Source: Candidatus Latescibacterota bacterium | GTDB lineage: Bacteria; Latescibacterota; UBA2968; UBA8231 | DNA length: 64,000 nt | Direction of reading: 5' to 3' | NCBI GenBank assembly: GCA_022826515.1 | Contig: JAJDUT010000013.1 | Location: 49,990-113,989 of the forward strand | Notes under the pieces: generated by a model | What the model saw: the letters and a program-made list of their open reading frames with translations, nothing else | The model's database searches: none | What the model was told of the DNA's origin: nothing | Position numbers and translations under genes: made by a program | Shown here: positions 10,001 to 18,084 of the stretch, piece after piece | Layout: every line of letters begins with the position of its first letter | Numbering within the stretch: the first letter of the stretch is position 1

Positions 10001-10710
10001 ACGACCCCCAGGACCGGCCCGAACTTGCCGCCAGCGAGTTGGTCCTCTTCGCCGCGGATCCGGCCGCGCACCATCGCCAGTACGCGCTGGGCCTGCCGCC
10101 GTGGCCGCTCGGCCAAGTAGATGCGTCCCGCCGCCGTGCCATGCTCTTTGGCCAGTTAGCCCACGCCGGTATAGAGGCCCTGAGCAACAGCCCAGACGCC
10201 GACCCCGCAGCCCTCGCTGCCGATCTCGTCGCCGCCGCCACTTTGCCTGTAGCATCCTATCGCGACCCGTTCGAACGCGAGTTGGCCGATCTATTGCTCC
10301 GCTGTCGCCAATCGCCTATAACCGAGCACTGGCTCGCCCATGCGGAGGCTCGTACCGAAGTGCGCTTCACGCTCTCGCTGGAGCGCGGATTAGTACATGG
10401 AGTGGTTGACTACATAGGGTGCGGGGCCGACGGGCTGTGGGAATTAGTCGATTACAAGACCGGTCACCGTGCGAATACAGAAGAGGCTGTACAATACTAC
10501 CGATTGCAGTTGGAAATTTACGCCCTCTGCTTACAGGCCCTCCATCCGGGCCAAGACGAATACCGCGCTACGCTGTACTTTACCGACTTAGACGAAGAGC
10601 GTCTTGTGCGTTTCACACCAACCGATCTAGCCACGGCCCGCACCCGCCTCGACGACCTCGTCGCCCAACTCATTGCGGCTAAAAATTCCATGCTCACCGG
10701 GAGGCCATAA
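7087..10710 (+). CDS. addA: AddA: UvrD-type helicase/nuclease subunit of AddAB
   Basis: 1207 residues, normal for AddA. SF1 helicase motifs appear in order: Walker A SAGAGKTAT (about 25-33), ITFTQKAAAEM (Ia), LIDEFQDTDP (about 398), VGDPKQSIYSFR (about 431), HAAKGLEFP (about 793) and LLYVACTRAR (about 865). The C-terminal RecB-type nuclease carries GVVDYIG and LVDYKTGH (about 1104-1126). It drives ATP-dependent 3'-5' translocation and cuts the 3' strand at double-strand ends. GTG start at 7087 within the addB stop (GTGA overlap) implies translational coupling. The gene ends in a TAA whose last base starts the next ORF's ATG. Confidence 0.93.
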   Translation: MKRAIPLTPVQRMALDSQRNIAVTASAGAGKTATLVERYIELLRQHPEIGVRQVLAITFTQKAAAEMRERIARRLTDALDQELPEPERQRLRQIREDLPAARISTIHAFCAALLREYPIEADVDPAFAVLEGIDTALLRHQAVRQTLESLARTRDSDPDKEALRRTLAEWPRRYLEQVLEYLLEKKHLARLWCHRYAEQSPDQILSDWREMQQTTSAPACRALLDDTHFTEMLAELALLSPLTDAKDSAVKRLDPLRDAMRRLSQTPPLDETLAILPRLAEGLLTNGKPLSVSRFGSKSNWDEVALARVRELVPAVGRCLVPHADLLSLELSAADERAAAVLPALSRVFFRVDARYESSKGNGSMLDMDDLLEKTHQLIATDADIRHRLAQHYRFALIDEFQDTDPLQWKIIRSLASPDGQMAGDKLFIVGDPKQSIYSFRAADVTVFARVRDAIAEANAAHERASRPFCDNGEILDASPTQRLGSLVMGENFRTLAQPVAFVNALFPKFMQAVPDEPFQVGYDPLIGCRSADVSEGSVELLLLPPDDSRDSTEAARCEAQLVARRLSHLLAGNDLQVADQDGLRPPAPGDIALLLRRRRNLSAYEDALRACGIPFQVAGGRGFYQRQEIYDLANILRVLCNPGDGIALMGALRSPYFGLSDNALYALTAPDGGWLAKNLADANQRQRLAPADREAAEDAVARLHCWGELRDRVPLVELLHTILEDTGAWGFLCYGERGEQAVANVHKLLDLAREFRGPLADFAVRLDLLTNEEQQEGEALLDADALHILTVHAAKGLEFPIVVVPDLAARFNFQNSDPALIDAEKGIGLRTLDPEQDYKRTSSFVRTLINRNSSRRQRAEEKRLLYVACTRARDHLLLGGALTDKHFAADLDAAADCLGWICGSLALTEDDLARGSKAVAGTPSPLPIHTDPSAFSVPATTDHQAEPAFHALDAAPAQATEPTLDLLSPLDDPQDRPELAASELVLFAADPAAHHRQYALGLPPWPLGQVDASRRRAMLFGQLAHAGIEALSNSPDADPAALAADLVAAATLPVASYRDPFERELADLLLRCRQSPITEHWLAHAEARTEVRFTLSLERGLVHGVVDYIGCGADGLWELVDYKTGHRANTEEAVQYYRLQLEIYALCLQALHPGQDEYRATLYFTDLDEERLVRFTPTDLATARTRLDDLVAQLIAAKNSMLTGRP

Positions 10711-12920
10711 TGTTGTACTCGACTTTCTCCCTAGTCGTATCCCTAGCCGCCTGTACCGCGCCCGAACAAGCGCCGTCCGCTGCGGATACCCAGCGCATGG
10801 CCGAGCGTTTGCAACAAATCGCCCACAACCAAAATCCGGTTTCCAACATCTATCTGAACGACTTGCGAGTGGAGCACTTCAGCAGCCGACAAGACCTGTT
10901 ATCGCCTTTGGCCCGCATGAGGGCGCGGATTTTATTGGCCCGGGAGCGCCTGCGAGCCGGCCAGACGCAGGCTTCCATTGACGAATTCCAGCAGTTGCGG
11001 CCCGAGCTTGAAAAGCGCCAAGTCCGCATGGAGCCGAGCCTAGACATGCTCTTGGGTCTCGCCTATCTGCGCTTGGGCGAGCAGGTCAATTGTCTGGAGG
11101 GCCATACTACTGCCTCGTGTCTTTTCCCCATCGGTCCCGACGGCGTTCACGCCGACCCACGCGGATCGCGGACGGCCCTAGACTACTTGGCCACTGTGCT
11201 GGAGCAAAACCCCGACGATTTGACTGCTCGCTGGCTTCTCAACATCGCCTATATGACCCTAGGAGAATACCCCGACCAAGTCCCACCCCAGTGGCTCATC
11301 GAGCCCTCGCTTTTCGCCTCCGAGTACGACATCGGCCACTTCCCCGACATCGCTCCCTTTCTGAGGCTCGACTTGGTATCCTTAGCCGGCGGCAGCATCA
11401 TGGACGACTTTGACAACGACGGGTTCCTCGACCTGATGATCTCGTCTTGGGACCTAGATGAGCAACTCCGCTATTTTCGCAACCAAGGCGACGGCACGTT
11501 CAGCGAGCGCACGCAAGAAGCCGGTCTCACCGGCATAACCGGTGGCCTGCAACTGGTCCACGCCGACTTCGACAACGACAGCTATCTCGATTTTCTGGCG
11601 GTGCGCGGGGCTTGGCAGGGGATCGACGGCCAGCATCCCAATTCGCTGATACGCAACCAAGGCGACGGCACCTTTGCCGATGTGACCGAAGCGGCCGGCT
11701 TGCTCAGCTTTCACCCCACCCAAACGGCGGCTTGGGCGGACGTCGATAGCGACGGCCTACTGGACCTATTCGTCGGCAATGAGACCTTTCCCGGCCTCAA
11801 CGATGTCCACCCCGGTGAACTCTTCCACAACCAAGGCGACGGCACCTTCGTCGAAAAGGCCGCCTCACTCGGTTTGGCCGTCGAAGGCTTTGTCAAGGGC
11901 GCAACTTGGGGCGACTTTGACAACGATGGGCAGATCGACTTATACGTCTCGCGCCTGATGGGCGACAATTTCCTCTTCCACAACCGAGAGGGCCTGCCCT
12001 TCGCAGACGTGGCTGGCCAAGCCGGGGTCAAGCGACCGCATGAGAGTTTTCCCGCTTGGTTTTGGGACTTCGACAACGACGGCTGGCTCGACTTGTTCGC
12101 CTCGGGTTATCACTACAACCCCGATCTCAATGCCGGGGATGTAGCAGCCGACTATCTGAACCTGCCCACCGACGCCGAACGGGCTCGGCTTTTTCGCAAC
12201 CGAGGCAATGGCACTTTTGCCGATGTCAGCCAAACCCACCACCTCCACAAAGTGCTCTATACGATGGGGTGCAATTACGTCGATCTAGACAACGATGGCT
12301 GGCTCGATTTGTATGTTGGTACGGGCGCACCTTCCCTGCGCTCGGTGATGCCCAACCGCATGTTTCGCAATGCGGGCGGGCAGGTCTTTCAGGACGTCAC
12401 GGCCGCAGGCGGCTTCGGCCATTTGCAGAAAGGGCACGGGGTAGCGGTCGGCGATTTGGACAACGACGGCGACCAAGATATCTATGCGGTCATAGGCGGG
12501 GCCTATACCGGGGATACCTTCCAGAATGTCCTCTTCGAAAACCCCGGCCACGGCAACCGCTGGATCACCTTATTACTGGAGGGTACCCGAGCCAACCGCA
12601 GTGCCATTGGAGCCCGCGTCGAGGTCCAAGTGGAAACGGCCGAGGGCACTCGATCAATCCACCGGATGGTGAGCAGCGGTGCCAGCTTCGGCGCTTCGAG
12701 CCTGCAACAGGAAATCGGTCTGGGCCAGGCCACGGCCATCCGGGAAATTGCGGTAATCTGGCCGGGCGAGGACGCGGTTCAGCGCTTTGCGGATGTTCCG
12801 CTGGACCGGGCTTATCGGGTGCGGCAAGGCGAAGCGGCCTTAATTCCACTAGTGCGGAAGTCCGTGTCTTTGGCACCCGAGCGGGATGCCCAAGGCCACC
12901 ACAGCCCTGCACACAATTAG
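10710..12920 (+). CDS. CRTAC1-type FG-GAP/VCBS repeat lipoprotein with ASPIC/UnbV domain
   Basis: 736 residues. It starts with a lipoprotein signal (SLVVSLAACTAP, lipobox LAAC). Residues about 30-210 are helical and TPR-like (LLARERLRAGQTQASIDEF). From about 230 to 600 there are repeated FG-GAP/VCBS units with calcium-loop motifs such as DFDNDGFLDL and DLDNDGDQDI, forming an integrin-like beta-propeller. Residues about 617-710 (GARVEVQVET, IGLGQATAI) are an ASPIC/UnbV module. Such proteins are surface or periplasmic; their ligands are mostly unknown. The ATG overlaps the addA stop by one base, so it appears translationally coupled to addAB, an odd pairing. Its last codon and stop (AAT TAG) are supplied by the repeat element at 12915. 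Confidence 0.85.
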   Translation: MLYSTFSLVVSLAACTAPEQAPSAADTQRMAERLQQIAHNQNPVSNIYLNDLRVEHFSSRQDLLSPLARMRARILLARERLRAGQTQASIDEFQQLRPELEKRQVRMEPSLDMLLGLAYLRLGEQVNCLEGHTTASCLFPIGPDGVHADPRGSRTALDYLATVLEQNPDDLTARWLLNIAYMTLGEYPDQVPPQWLIEPSLFASEYDIGHFPDIAPFLRLDLVSLAGGSIMDDFDNDGFLDLMISSWDLDEQLRYFRNQGDGTFSERTQEAGLTGITGGLQLVHADFDNDSYLDFLAVRGAWQGIDGQHPNSLIRNQGDGTFADVTEAAGLLSFHPTQTAAWADVDSDGLLDLFVGNETFPGLNDVHPGELFHNQGDGTFVEKAASLGLAVEGFVKGATWGDFDNDGQIDLYVSRLMGDNFLFHNREGLPFADVAGQAGVKRPHESFPAWFWDFDNDGWLDLFASGYHYNPDLNAGDVAADYLNLPTDAERARLFRNRGNGTFADVSQTHHLHKVLYTMGCNYVDLDNDGWLDLYVGTGAPSLRSVMPNRMFRNAGGQVFQDVTAAGGFGHLQKGHGVAVGDLDNDGDQDIYAVIGGAYTGDTFQNVLFENPGHGNRWITLLLEGTRANRSAIGARVEVQVETAEGTRSIHRMVSSGASFGASSLQQEIGLGQATAIREIAVIWPGEDAVQRFADVPLDRAYRVRQGEAALIPLVRKSVSLAPERDAQGHHSPAHN

Positions 12921-13020
12921 GAATTAAGAATTACGAATTACGAATTAGCCCAACCGCCCCGCCGATTCGGACGCCTTGGCAAGCTCTAATTCCTAATTCG
13001 TAATTTTTAATTCCTAATTC
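12915..13020. repeat. Heptad (GAATTAN) palindromic repeat element, copy 1
   Basis: About 106 bp. Both ends are tandem 7-mers of the form GAATTA(C/A/G), inverted relative to each other, around a GC-rich core of about 40 nt (GCCCAACCGCC to CTTGGCAAGCTC). A second copy lies inverted at 20229. AATTAG at the left end is the stop of the FG-GAP gene, and CTAATT at the right end is the stop of the convergent 70-residue gene. Confidence 0.85.
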
Positions 13021-13226
13021 CTAACCGCCGCAGCGCGCGCCAAAACCGCCAGCACCTCTTCGCGCAGGGCCTCTGGCAGGTCCGCGAAGTCGATCTGCCT
13101 AGCTCCGCTCGGCAACTCGGTCCGGCTCTTGTTCCACTCCTCCTCCACTCGGCACCACCGGAGTACCAAACCATTGCCCAAGCGGATGAAATACGCCCCG
13201 TCGTCTGTGTACAGTGTCGCTTGCAT
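13014..13226 (-). CDS. Small hypothetical protein (70 aa)
   Basis: The protein begins MQATLYTDDGAYFIRLGNG and is mixed alpha/beta with an acidic C-terminal helix (DFADLPEALREEVLAVL). The frame is open further upstream, but ATG 13226 is preceded by AGAGGA at 5-6 nt, and the upstream extension is arginine-rich antisense sequence of the isomerase gene. I do not recognise the family. The last two residues and stop (RN, TAG) fall in the repeat element, so the native C-terminus may have been replaced. It is convergent with the FG-GAP gene and divergent from the isomerase gene. Confidence 0.6.
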   Translation of the reverse strand: MQATLYTDDGAYFIRLGNGLVLRWCRVEEEWNKSRTELPSGARQIDFADLPEALREEVLAVLARAAAVRN

Positions 13227-13324
13227 AGAATTCCTCTCGCTGAATCGCGTCGTTTGCGCTCCCCGTCCGACTGCGTACTTTTTTAAGCATTCCCGACGCA
13301 ACAGACAAATCACTAGGACATCCA

Positions 13325-15019
13325 ATGCAGATTTCCGCCCTTCGGGCCGCGGCCGATTTCGGTGCCCAAGTGCAGCGGGCCGCCGAGCGTCTAGCCGCCG
13401 AGCGCGTCTATGAGCGCATCCTCGCGCGCGACCACACGGTTTGGCGGCCCGACCCAACCGAGATTGCCAACCGGCTCGGGTGGCTCGACAGCCCGCGCGT
13501 CATGCGGGACGCCATCGGCCCCATCCACCAATGTATCGATGCCGTCCGCGCCGATGGCTACACCCACGCCCTGCTGTTGGGTATGGGCGGCTCTAGCCTC
13601 GCGCCGGAAGTATTTCGCGCGGTCTTTGGCGTGGCCGATGGTTTTCTCGACCTCTCGGTACTCGACAGCACTCAGCCCGACGCCGTCTTGGCCAAGGCGC
13701 GCGCCCTCGACCCAGCCCGCACCCTACTTCTCCCGGCCACCAAGTCCGGCGGCACCGTAGAGACGCTGTCCTTGCTCAAGTACTTCTACAATCGCACAGC
13801 GGACGCTGTCGGGCTAGACGAAGCCGGACGGCACTTCGCCGCCATCACCGACCCAAGCAGCGGCCTCGAAGCCCTCGCGCGACAACTCGGTTTTCGCCAC
13901 ATCTTTCGCAACGACCCCAACATCGGCGGGCGCTACTCAGCCCTGTCGTACTATGGCTTGGTCGCGGCCGGTGCCATTGGCGCGAATCTCGGTCTCCTAC
14001 TCGACCGAGCCGAGCGAGCCACTGCCGACCCGCAACCGGGCATCCAACTCGGTGCCTTTCTCGGCGCTGGTGCCCTCGCTGGCCGCGATAAGCTAACGCT
14101 CATCACTTCTCCCGCCGTCAGCGCGGTTGGTGCTTGGATCGAGCAACTCATCGCCGAGAGTACGGGCAAAGACGGCAAGGGCCTGCTGCCAGTTGATTTA
14201 GAACCTGAGTGCGCAGCTCACACCTACGGACCCGACCGGCTCTTCGTCCACCTCCGCTTGGACGACGCAGCCGATGCCTACGCCCAAGCCATTGCCAAGG
14301 CCGGGTACCCCATCTTGTGCCTCCAGCTAGCGGACGCCTACGATCTCGGCGCGGCCTTCTTGCACTGGGAAATCGCCACGGCCATCGCCGGATTTTTCCT
14401 CGACATCCATCCCTTCGACCAGCCCGATGTCGAGGCGGCTAAGGAACTAGCTCGCCAGATGGTGGTCGCCTACCAGCAACGCGGCGCACTGCCCGCCCCC
14501 GCACCCGACCTCGTCGATGGTCTCGCGCTATATGGACCGGTGAAGGGCACCACATTGCCACAGGCTCTAGCGCGCTTTCTGGCAAGCGGCGAGTCGGGAC
14601 GCGCGTACATTGCCCTGCAAGCACATCTCCCGCCGACCCCGGCAACCACCGCCGCCCTACAGGACTTGCGTCATCAGTTACTAACACGCACCGGCCTAGC
14701 TACGACCCTCGGCTTTGGCCCGCGCTTCCTGCACTCAACCGGCCAATTGCACAAGGGCGACGCCGGACGCGGACTTTTCATTCAGCTAACCGCCGACTCA
14801 GCAGAAGACGCGCCGATTCCCGACCAAGCCGGGGCTGCGGATTCTAGCATCACTTTCGGCGTCCTCGCCCAGGCCCAAGCCCTCGGCGACCGCCAAGCTC
14901 TCGTCGATCAAGGGCGGGCCGTGCTCCGCATCCATTTAGGCGCAGACATCGACGCGGGCCTTGCCCAATTGCGCCGCGCCTTAGACTCAAACAACGACCC
15001 CACAGGAGGAGTCCAATGA
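13325..15019 (+). CDS. pgi: Glucose-6-phosphate isomerase (of the kind fused to transaldolase elsewhere)
   Basis: 564 residues with SIS folds. Sugar-phosphate-binding motifs are GMGGSSLAPEV (about 87-97) and ATKSGGTVETL (about 138-148). GGRYSALS (about 201) is the PGI-family glutamate/arginine region, and FLHSTGQLHKGD (about 468) matches the lysine/histidine segment. The sequence resembles the isomerase half of bifunctional transaldolase/PGI proteins, but no transaldolase domain is attached. It interconverts glucose-6-P and fructose-6-P. AGGA lies 7 nt before ATG 13325. Its stop overlaps the gnd start by 4 nt, so the pair is a pentose-phosphate/glycolysis unit. Confidence 0.82.
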   Translation: MQISALRAAADFGAQVQRAAERLAAERVYERILARDHTVWRPDPTEIANRLGWLDSPRVMRDAIGPIHQCIDAVRADGYTHALLLGMGGSSLAPEVFRAVFGVADGFLDLSVLDSTQPDAVLAKARALDPARTLLLPATKSGGTVETLSLLKYFYNRTADAVGLDEAGRHFAAITDPSSGLEALARQLGFRHIFRNDPNIGGRYSALSYYGLVAAGAIGANLGLLLDRAERATADPQPGIQLGAFLGAGALAGRDKLTLITSPAVSAVGAWIEQLIAESTGKDGKGLLPVDLEPECAAHTYGPDRLFVHLRLDDAADAYAQAIAKAGYPILCLQLADAYDLGAAFLHWEIATAIAGFFLDIHPFDQPDVEAAKELARQMVVAYQQRGALPAPAPDLVDGLALYGPVKGTTLPQALARFLASGESGRAYIALQAHLPPTPATTAALQDLRHQLLTRTGLATTLGFGPRFLHSTGQLHKGDAGRGLFIQLTADSAEDAPIPDQAGAADSSITFGVLAQAQALGDRQALVDQGRAVLRIHLGADIDAGLAQLRRALDSNNDPTGGVQ

Positions 15020-16470
15020 GCCGAGCAGACATCGGCCTAATCGGCCTAGCCGTGATGGGCGAAAACCTCGTCCTCAACATGGCTAGCCACGATTTTACTG
15101 TCGCCGTTTACAACCGCACAACCACCAAAGTCGATGCCTTTATGTCCGGTCGCGCCCGCGGTCAATCCATCATCGGCACCCATTCGCCAGCCGAACTGCT
15201 CGCCCAGCTCAAAAAGCCGCGCCGCGTGATGCTAATGGTGCAAGCCGGCCAAGCCGTGGACCGCGTCATAGCCGAACTCGTGCCCTTGCTTGACGAAGGC
15301 GACATCCTCATCGACGGCGGCAACTCCAACTACCAAGACACGACCCGCCGCACCCAAGAGCTGGCTGCCAAAGGCTTGCTCTACGTGGGCACGGGGGTCT
15401 CCGGCGGCGAGGAGGGCGCGCTCAAGGGGCCGAGTATCATGCCAGGCGGCAATCCCGCCGCTTGGCCCCACATCAAAGACCTCTTTCAAGCCATTGCCGC
15501 CAAAGTCGCCAACGGCAGCCCGTGCTGCGATTGGGTGGGCCGCGACGGCGCTGGCCACTACGTGAAAATGGTCCACAACGGCATCGAGTACGGCGACATG
15601 CAGATGATTGCCGAGGCATACGCCCTGATGCGCGAGGGTCTCGGCATTGAGCCGCCGGAACAGAGCGAAATTTTCAAGCAGTGGAACGAGGGCGAACTCG
15701 ACAGCTACCTCATCGAAATCACTGGCGATATCCTCGCCAAGATCGACGACGAAACCGGCCAGCCCATGGTCGATGTCATACTCGATGCGGCTGGCCAAAA
15801 GGGCACCGGCAAGTGGACCGGCATCGACGCCCTGCAATTGGGCGCGCCCGTAACCGCCATTACCGAAGCGGTATTTAGCCGCGCCCTTTCTTTTCTCAAA
15901 GACGAGCGCGTGGCTGCGGCCGATGTCCTCCAAGGCCCAGACGCTTCATTCACTGGCGACAAAGACGCTTTCGTCGCAGACATCCGCCGAGCCCTGTACG
16001 CAGCCAAAATTTGCTCCTACGCCCAAGGCTATCAGTTGCTCTCCCTCGCCGCTCGCGAATATGGCTGGGAACTCAACTACGGCGGCATCGCCCTGCTATG
16101 GCGCGGCGGCTGCATCATTCGCGCTCAGTTTTTGGGCCGCATCAAGGAAGCCTTTGACGCGGACCCAACGCTGGCCAATCTGCTGCTTGCACCGTACTTC
16201 AGCGCAGCAATCGCACAAACCCAAGCGTCTTGGCGCAGAGTCGTGGCCACGGCTGCGACGCTCGGCATCCCCGTGCCGACCTTTGCCAGCGCCCTCGCGT
16301 ACTACGATGGCTACCGCTCTGCCCGCCTGCCCGCCAACCTGCTCCAAGCCCAGCGCGACTACTTCGGTGCCCACACCTATGAGCGCACCGACAAGCCACG
16401 CGGCATGTTCTTTCACACCAATTGGACCGGGCGCGGGGGAACGACGGCATCGACGGCTTACAACGTCTAA
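15016..16470 (+). CDS. gnd: 6-phosphogluconate dehydrogenase, decarboxylating
   Basis: 484 residues, full length. N-terminal Rossmann motif GLAVMGENLVLNMA (about 8-21), substrate/catalytic segment GVSGGEEGALKGPS (about 126-139), active-site lysine region HYVKMVHNGIEYGDMQ (about 182-197) and the C-terminal dimer tail YFGAHTYERTD. It converts 6-phosphogluconate plus NADP(+) to ribulose-5-phosphate and CO2 in the oxidative pentose phosphate pathway. The ATG is inside the isomerase stop (ATGA), with AGGAGGAG just upstream, so translation is coupled. Confidence 0.96.
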   Translation: MSRADIGLIGLAVMGENLVLNMASHDFTVAVYNRTTTKVDAFMSGRARGQSIIGTHSPAELLAQLKKPRRVMLMVQAGQAVDRVIAELVPLLDEGDILIDGGNSNYQDTTRRTQELAAKGLLYVGTGVSGGEEGALKGPSIMPGGNPAAWPHIKDLFQAIAAKVANGSPCCDWVGRDGAGHYVKMVHNGIEYGDMQMIAEAYALMREGLGIEPPEQSEIFKQWNEGELDSYLIEITGDILAKIDDETGQPMVDVILDAAGQKGTGKWTGIDALQLGAPVTAITEAVFSRALSFLKDERVAAADVLQGPDASFTGDKDAFVADIRRALYAAKICSYAQGYQLLSLAAREYGWELNYGGIALLWRGGCIIRAQFLGRIKEAFDADPTLANLLLAPYFSAAIAQTQASWRRVVATAATLGIPVPTFASALAYYDGYRSARLPANLLQAQRDYFGAHTYERTDKPRGMFFHTNWTGRGGTTASTAYNV

Positions 16471-16744
16471 TCCGCAAAAAAGCATATAGCAAAAGCTGTA
16501 TTGACACACGTAATTTGTCGCATACAGTCGCTAGCAATCTATTATAAAAACAACCCCTGTTGTCATCCTTTTTGGACTGAAAACAGGGGTCGTTTCTAAT
16601 AAGTGGAAATATTTGCTGCACCTTCTTTTGCTACTTTTTCGTTAGCGTCCACAATACCATTCTGCACTGCATTTGCTAAATACTATATTTTTTTTAGTTT
16701 AGAAACGTTATATCTACACACACTTAAAGGCGAAAGGATTTTTT
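16471..16744. other. AT-rich intergenic stretch between gnd and the HTH gene
   Basis: 274 bp without a convincing ORF. It holds a possible weak promoter (TTGACA at 16501, TACAGT 16 nt later), the hairpin at 16553-16590, and a very AT-rich run (ATATTTTTTTTAG) about 60 nt before the HTH gene start. Confidence 0.5.
16553..16590 (+). terminator. Hairpin downstream of gnd, probable terminator
   Basis: A 9-bp perfect stem (ACCCCTGTT / AACAGGGGT) with a 20-nt loop containing a T run, followed by CGTTTCT. It lies about 80 nt after the gnd stop. The U tract is poor and the loop long, so an RNA regulatory hairpin is the alternative. Confidence 0.45.
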
Positions 16745-17188
16745 ATGCCTACTCTCGCAGCCCTTTTGAAAGAAGAAATTGGCAAGATCGTCCGCAAAGA
16801 AGTTCAAGATCAAATGCGCGATCTCAACAAAACAGTGCGCGCCCAGCGCGATGCACTCGCTCGCTTAGAAAAGCAACTCGGCTCAGCAAAGGCCAAACCA
16901 GCCGCTAAGCCAGCCGCTAAGCCAGCCGCCAAACCAGCCGCCAAAACCAGCAAAGCATCCACCGGCGACAAAAGAAAACAACTCCGCATCTCACCGGATA
17001 CAATCAAGAAGCACCGCAAGCGCCTCAAGCTCTCCCAAGCCGATCTCGGCAAGCTACTCAATGTTAGCACCAACACCGTTTTGCGCTGGGAAGCGGGCAC
17101 CTCTAAACCGCGTAGCAAGCACCTCCCGGGACTTGGTCAACTCCGTTCTATAAGCAAGCGAGACCTCAAGAAACAACTCGGCGAATAA
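16745..17188 (+). CDS. XRE-type HTH protein with coiled coil and H1-like AKP linker
   Basis: 147 residues in three parts. Residues 1-45 are a charged coiled coil (LLKEEIGKIVRKEVQDQM). Residues about 48-70 contain AKPA repeats encoded by a 12-bp tandem repeat, like histone H1 or HU tails. Residues about 80-125 are a Cro/XRE helix-turn-helix (KLSQADLGKLLNVS, VLRWEAG). The N-terminus and HTH resemble a small family of chromosomally encoded HTH proteins; the lysine-rich linker makes a nucleoid-associated or regulatory role plausible. AAAGGA precedes ATG 16745 by 7 nt. It stands alone between a hairpin and the strong terminator at 17205. Confidence 0.8.
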   Translation: MPTLAALLKEEIGKIVRKEVQDQMRDLNKTVRAQRDALARLEKQLGSAKAKPAAKPAAKPAAKPAAKTSKASTGDKRKQLRISPDTIKKHRKRLKLSQADLGKLLNVSTNTVLRWEAGTSKPRSKHLPGLGQLRSISKRDLKKQLGE

Positions 17189-17204
17189 CAGGCTTTACAG
17201 AACC

Positions 17205-17250
17205 AACAAAACCCCCCTAGTCCGCGTGGACGGACTAGGGGGGTTTTGTT
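17205..17250. terminator. Perfect bidirectional intrinsic terminator
   Basis: A perfect 20-bp inverted repeat with a 6-nt loop. It has an AACAAAA/TTTTGTT outer section and a CCCCCCTAGTCCG inner stem, so a T-rich tail exists on both strands. It separates the HTH gene from the convergent glycosyltransferase gene, whose stop is 10 nt away. Confidence 0.92.
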
Positions 17251-17259
17251 GCGACCCTA

Positions 17260-18081
17260 TCACTGCCAACGCGCTATATAGTCGCCCATCTGCTGCTGCA
17301 ATTCCGCGTTGTCGCGTTTAGCGGCTCCGCGCTCGACAATCCGCGCCTTGCGCAACAGCGTAGCGTGCGCAGCCGCTGCGCGATCCGCTGCGAGTTGTGG
17401 CTCCTCGCGCAGCAGTTTGTCGAGCGCATACACCCGGAAGCGATCCATCGCGTAGTGCGCCTGCGATAGTTGATCGGCGTGGCCGCCGTATTTGCGGATG
17501 AGTTTTTCCGCCAAATAAACCACCTCATAGCGACAGGTAATCCGCAGCCAAAGTTCGTAGTCCTCGCAGGCCGGCAGACATTCGTCAAACATCCCAACGT
17601 CCGCAAAAACTTGGCGGTGAATTGCAATCGACGAAGGCGACATAACACACAACGGCAACGCCTGAAAGAAAATGTCGCCGCCGTATTTCTGGTGGTGTTT
17701 GTGGGGATTGACCCGCACGCCATTGCGGATCCAGATCTCGTCGGTGTGGCAGATCAACAATCCGCTCTCGCGCAGGGCCGCTGCTTGGCGTGCGAGTTTG
17801 TTGGGCAACCACTCGTCGTCCGAGTCGAGTAAGGCAATCCACTCGCCTTCGGCTGCCGCGATCCCGCGATTGCGCGCGGCAGAGACCCCGCTGTTTGCTG
17901 CCAAACTCACTATTTTGACTGCGTCGCCAAATTCCTCGCGCACTTGCTCGGGCGTGCCGTCGTCAGAGGCATCATCTACCACGATCACCTCAAAGTCCAC
18001 CCCCTGCTGCGCCAGTACCGAACGAATCGCCCGGCCGACTAATGCGCGGCGATTGTACACGGGAATGACAACCGAAAACAC
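17260..18081 (-). CDS. Family 2 glycosyltransferase
   Basis: 273 residues. GT-A fold motifs: SVVIPVYNRRALVGRAI (3-19), VIVVDDASDDGTPEQV (about 34-49), SGVSAARNRGIAAAEGEW (about 64-81) and the metal/nucleotide-sugar motif ALLDSDDEW (about 83-91). The later ACEDYELWLR block is typical of GT2 enzymes. It transfers a sugar from an NDP-sugar to a cell-surface glycan or lipid; the acceptor is unknown. GTG start 3 nt after the dsbD stop implies cotranscription with dsbD. No transmembrane segment, so a cytoplasmic or membrane-peripheral enzyme. Confidence 0.88.
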   Translation of the reverse strand: MFSVVIPVYNRRALVGRAIRSVLAQQGVDFEVIVVDDASDDGTPEQVREEFGDAVKIVSLAANSGVSAARNRGIAAAEGEWIALLDSDDEWLPNKLARQAAALRESGLLICHTDEIWIRNGVRVNPHKHHQKYGGDIFFQALPLCVMSPSSIAIHRQVFADVGMFDECLPACEDYELWLRITCRYEVVYLAEKLIRKYGGHADQLSQAHYAMDRFRVYALDKLLREEPQLAADRAAAAHATLLRKARIVERGAAKRDNAELQQQMGDYIARWQ

Positions 18082-18084
18082 GGC

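Noticed and set aside
4152..10320. Several long arginine-rich frames opposite addB and addA
   Set aside because: They are shadows of GC-rich coding sequence, lack ribosome binding sites and show no domain patterns.
16900..16960. Tandem 12-bp repeats that could suggest a CRISPR or satellite array
   Set aside because: They are in frame and encode the AKPA linker; no spacers are present.
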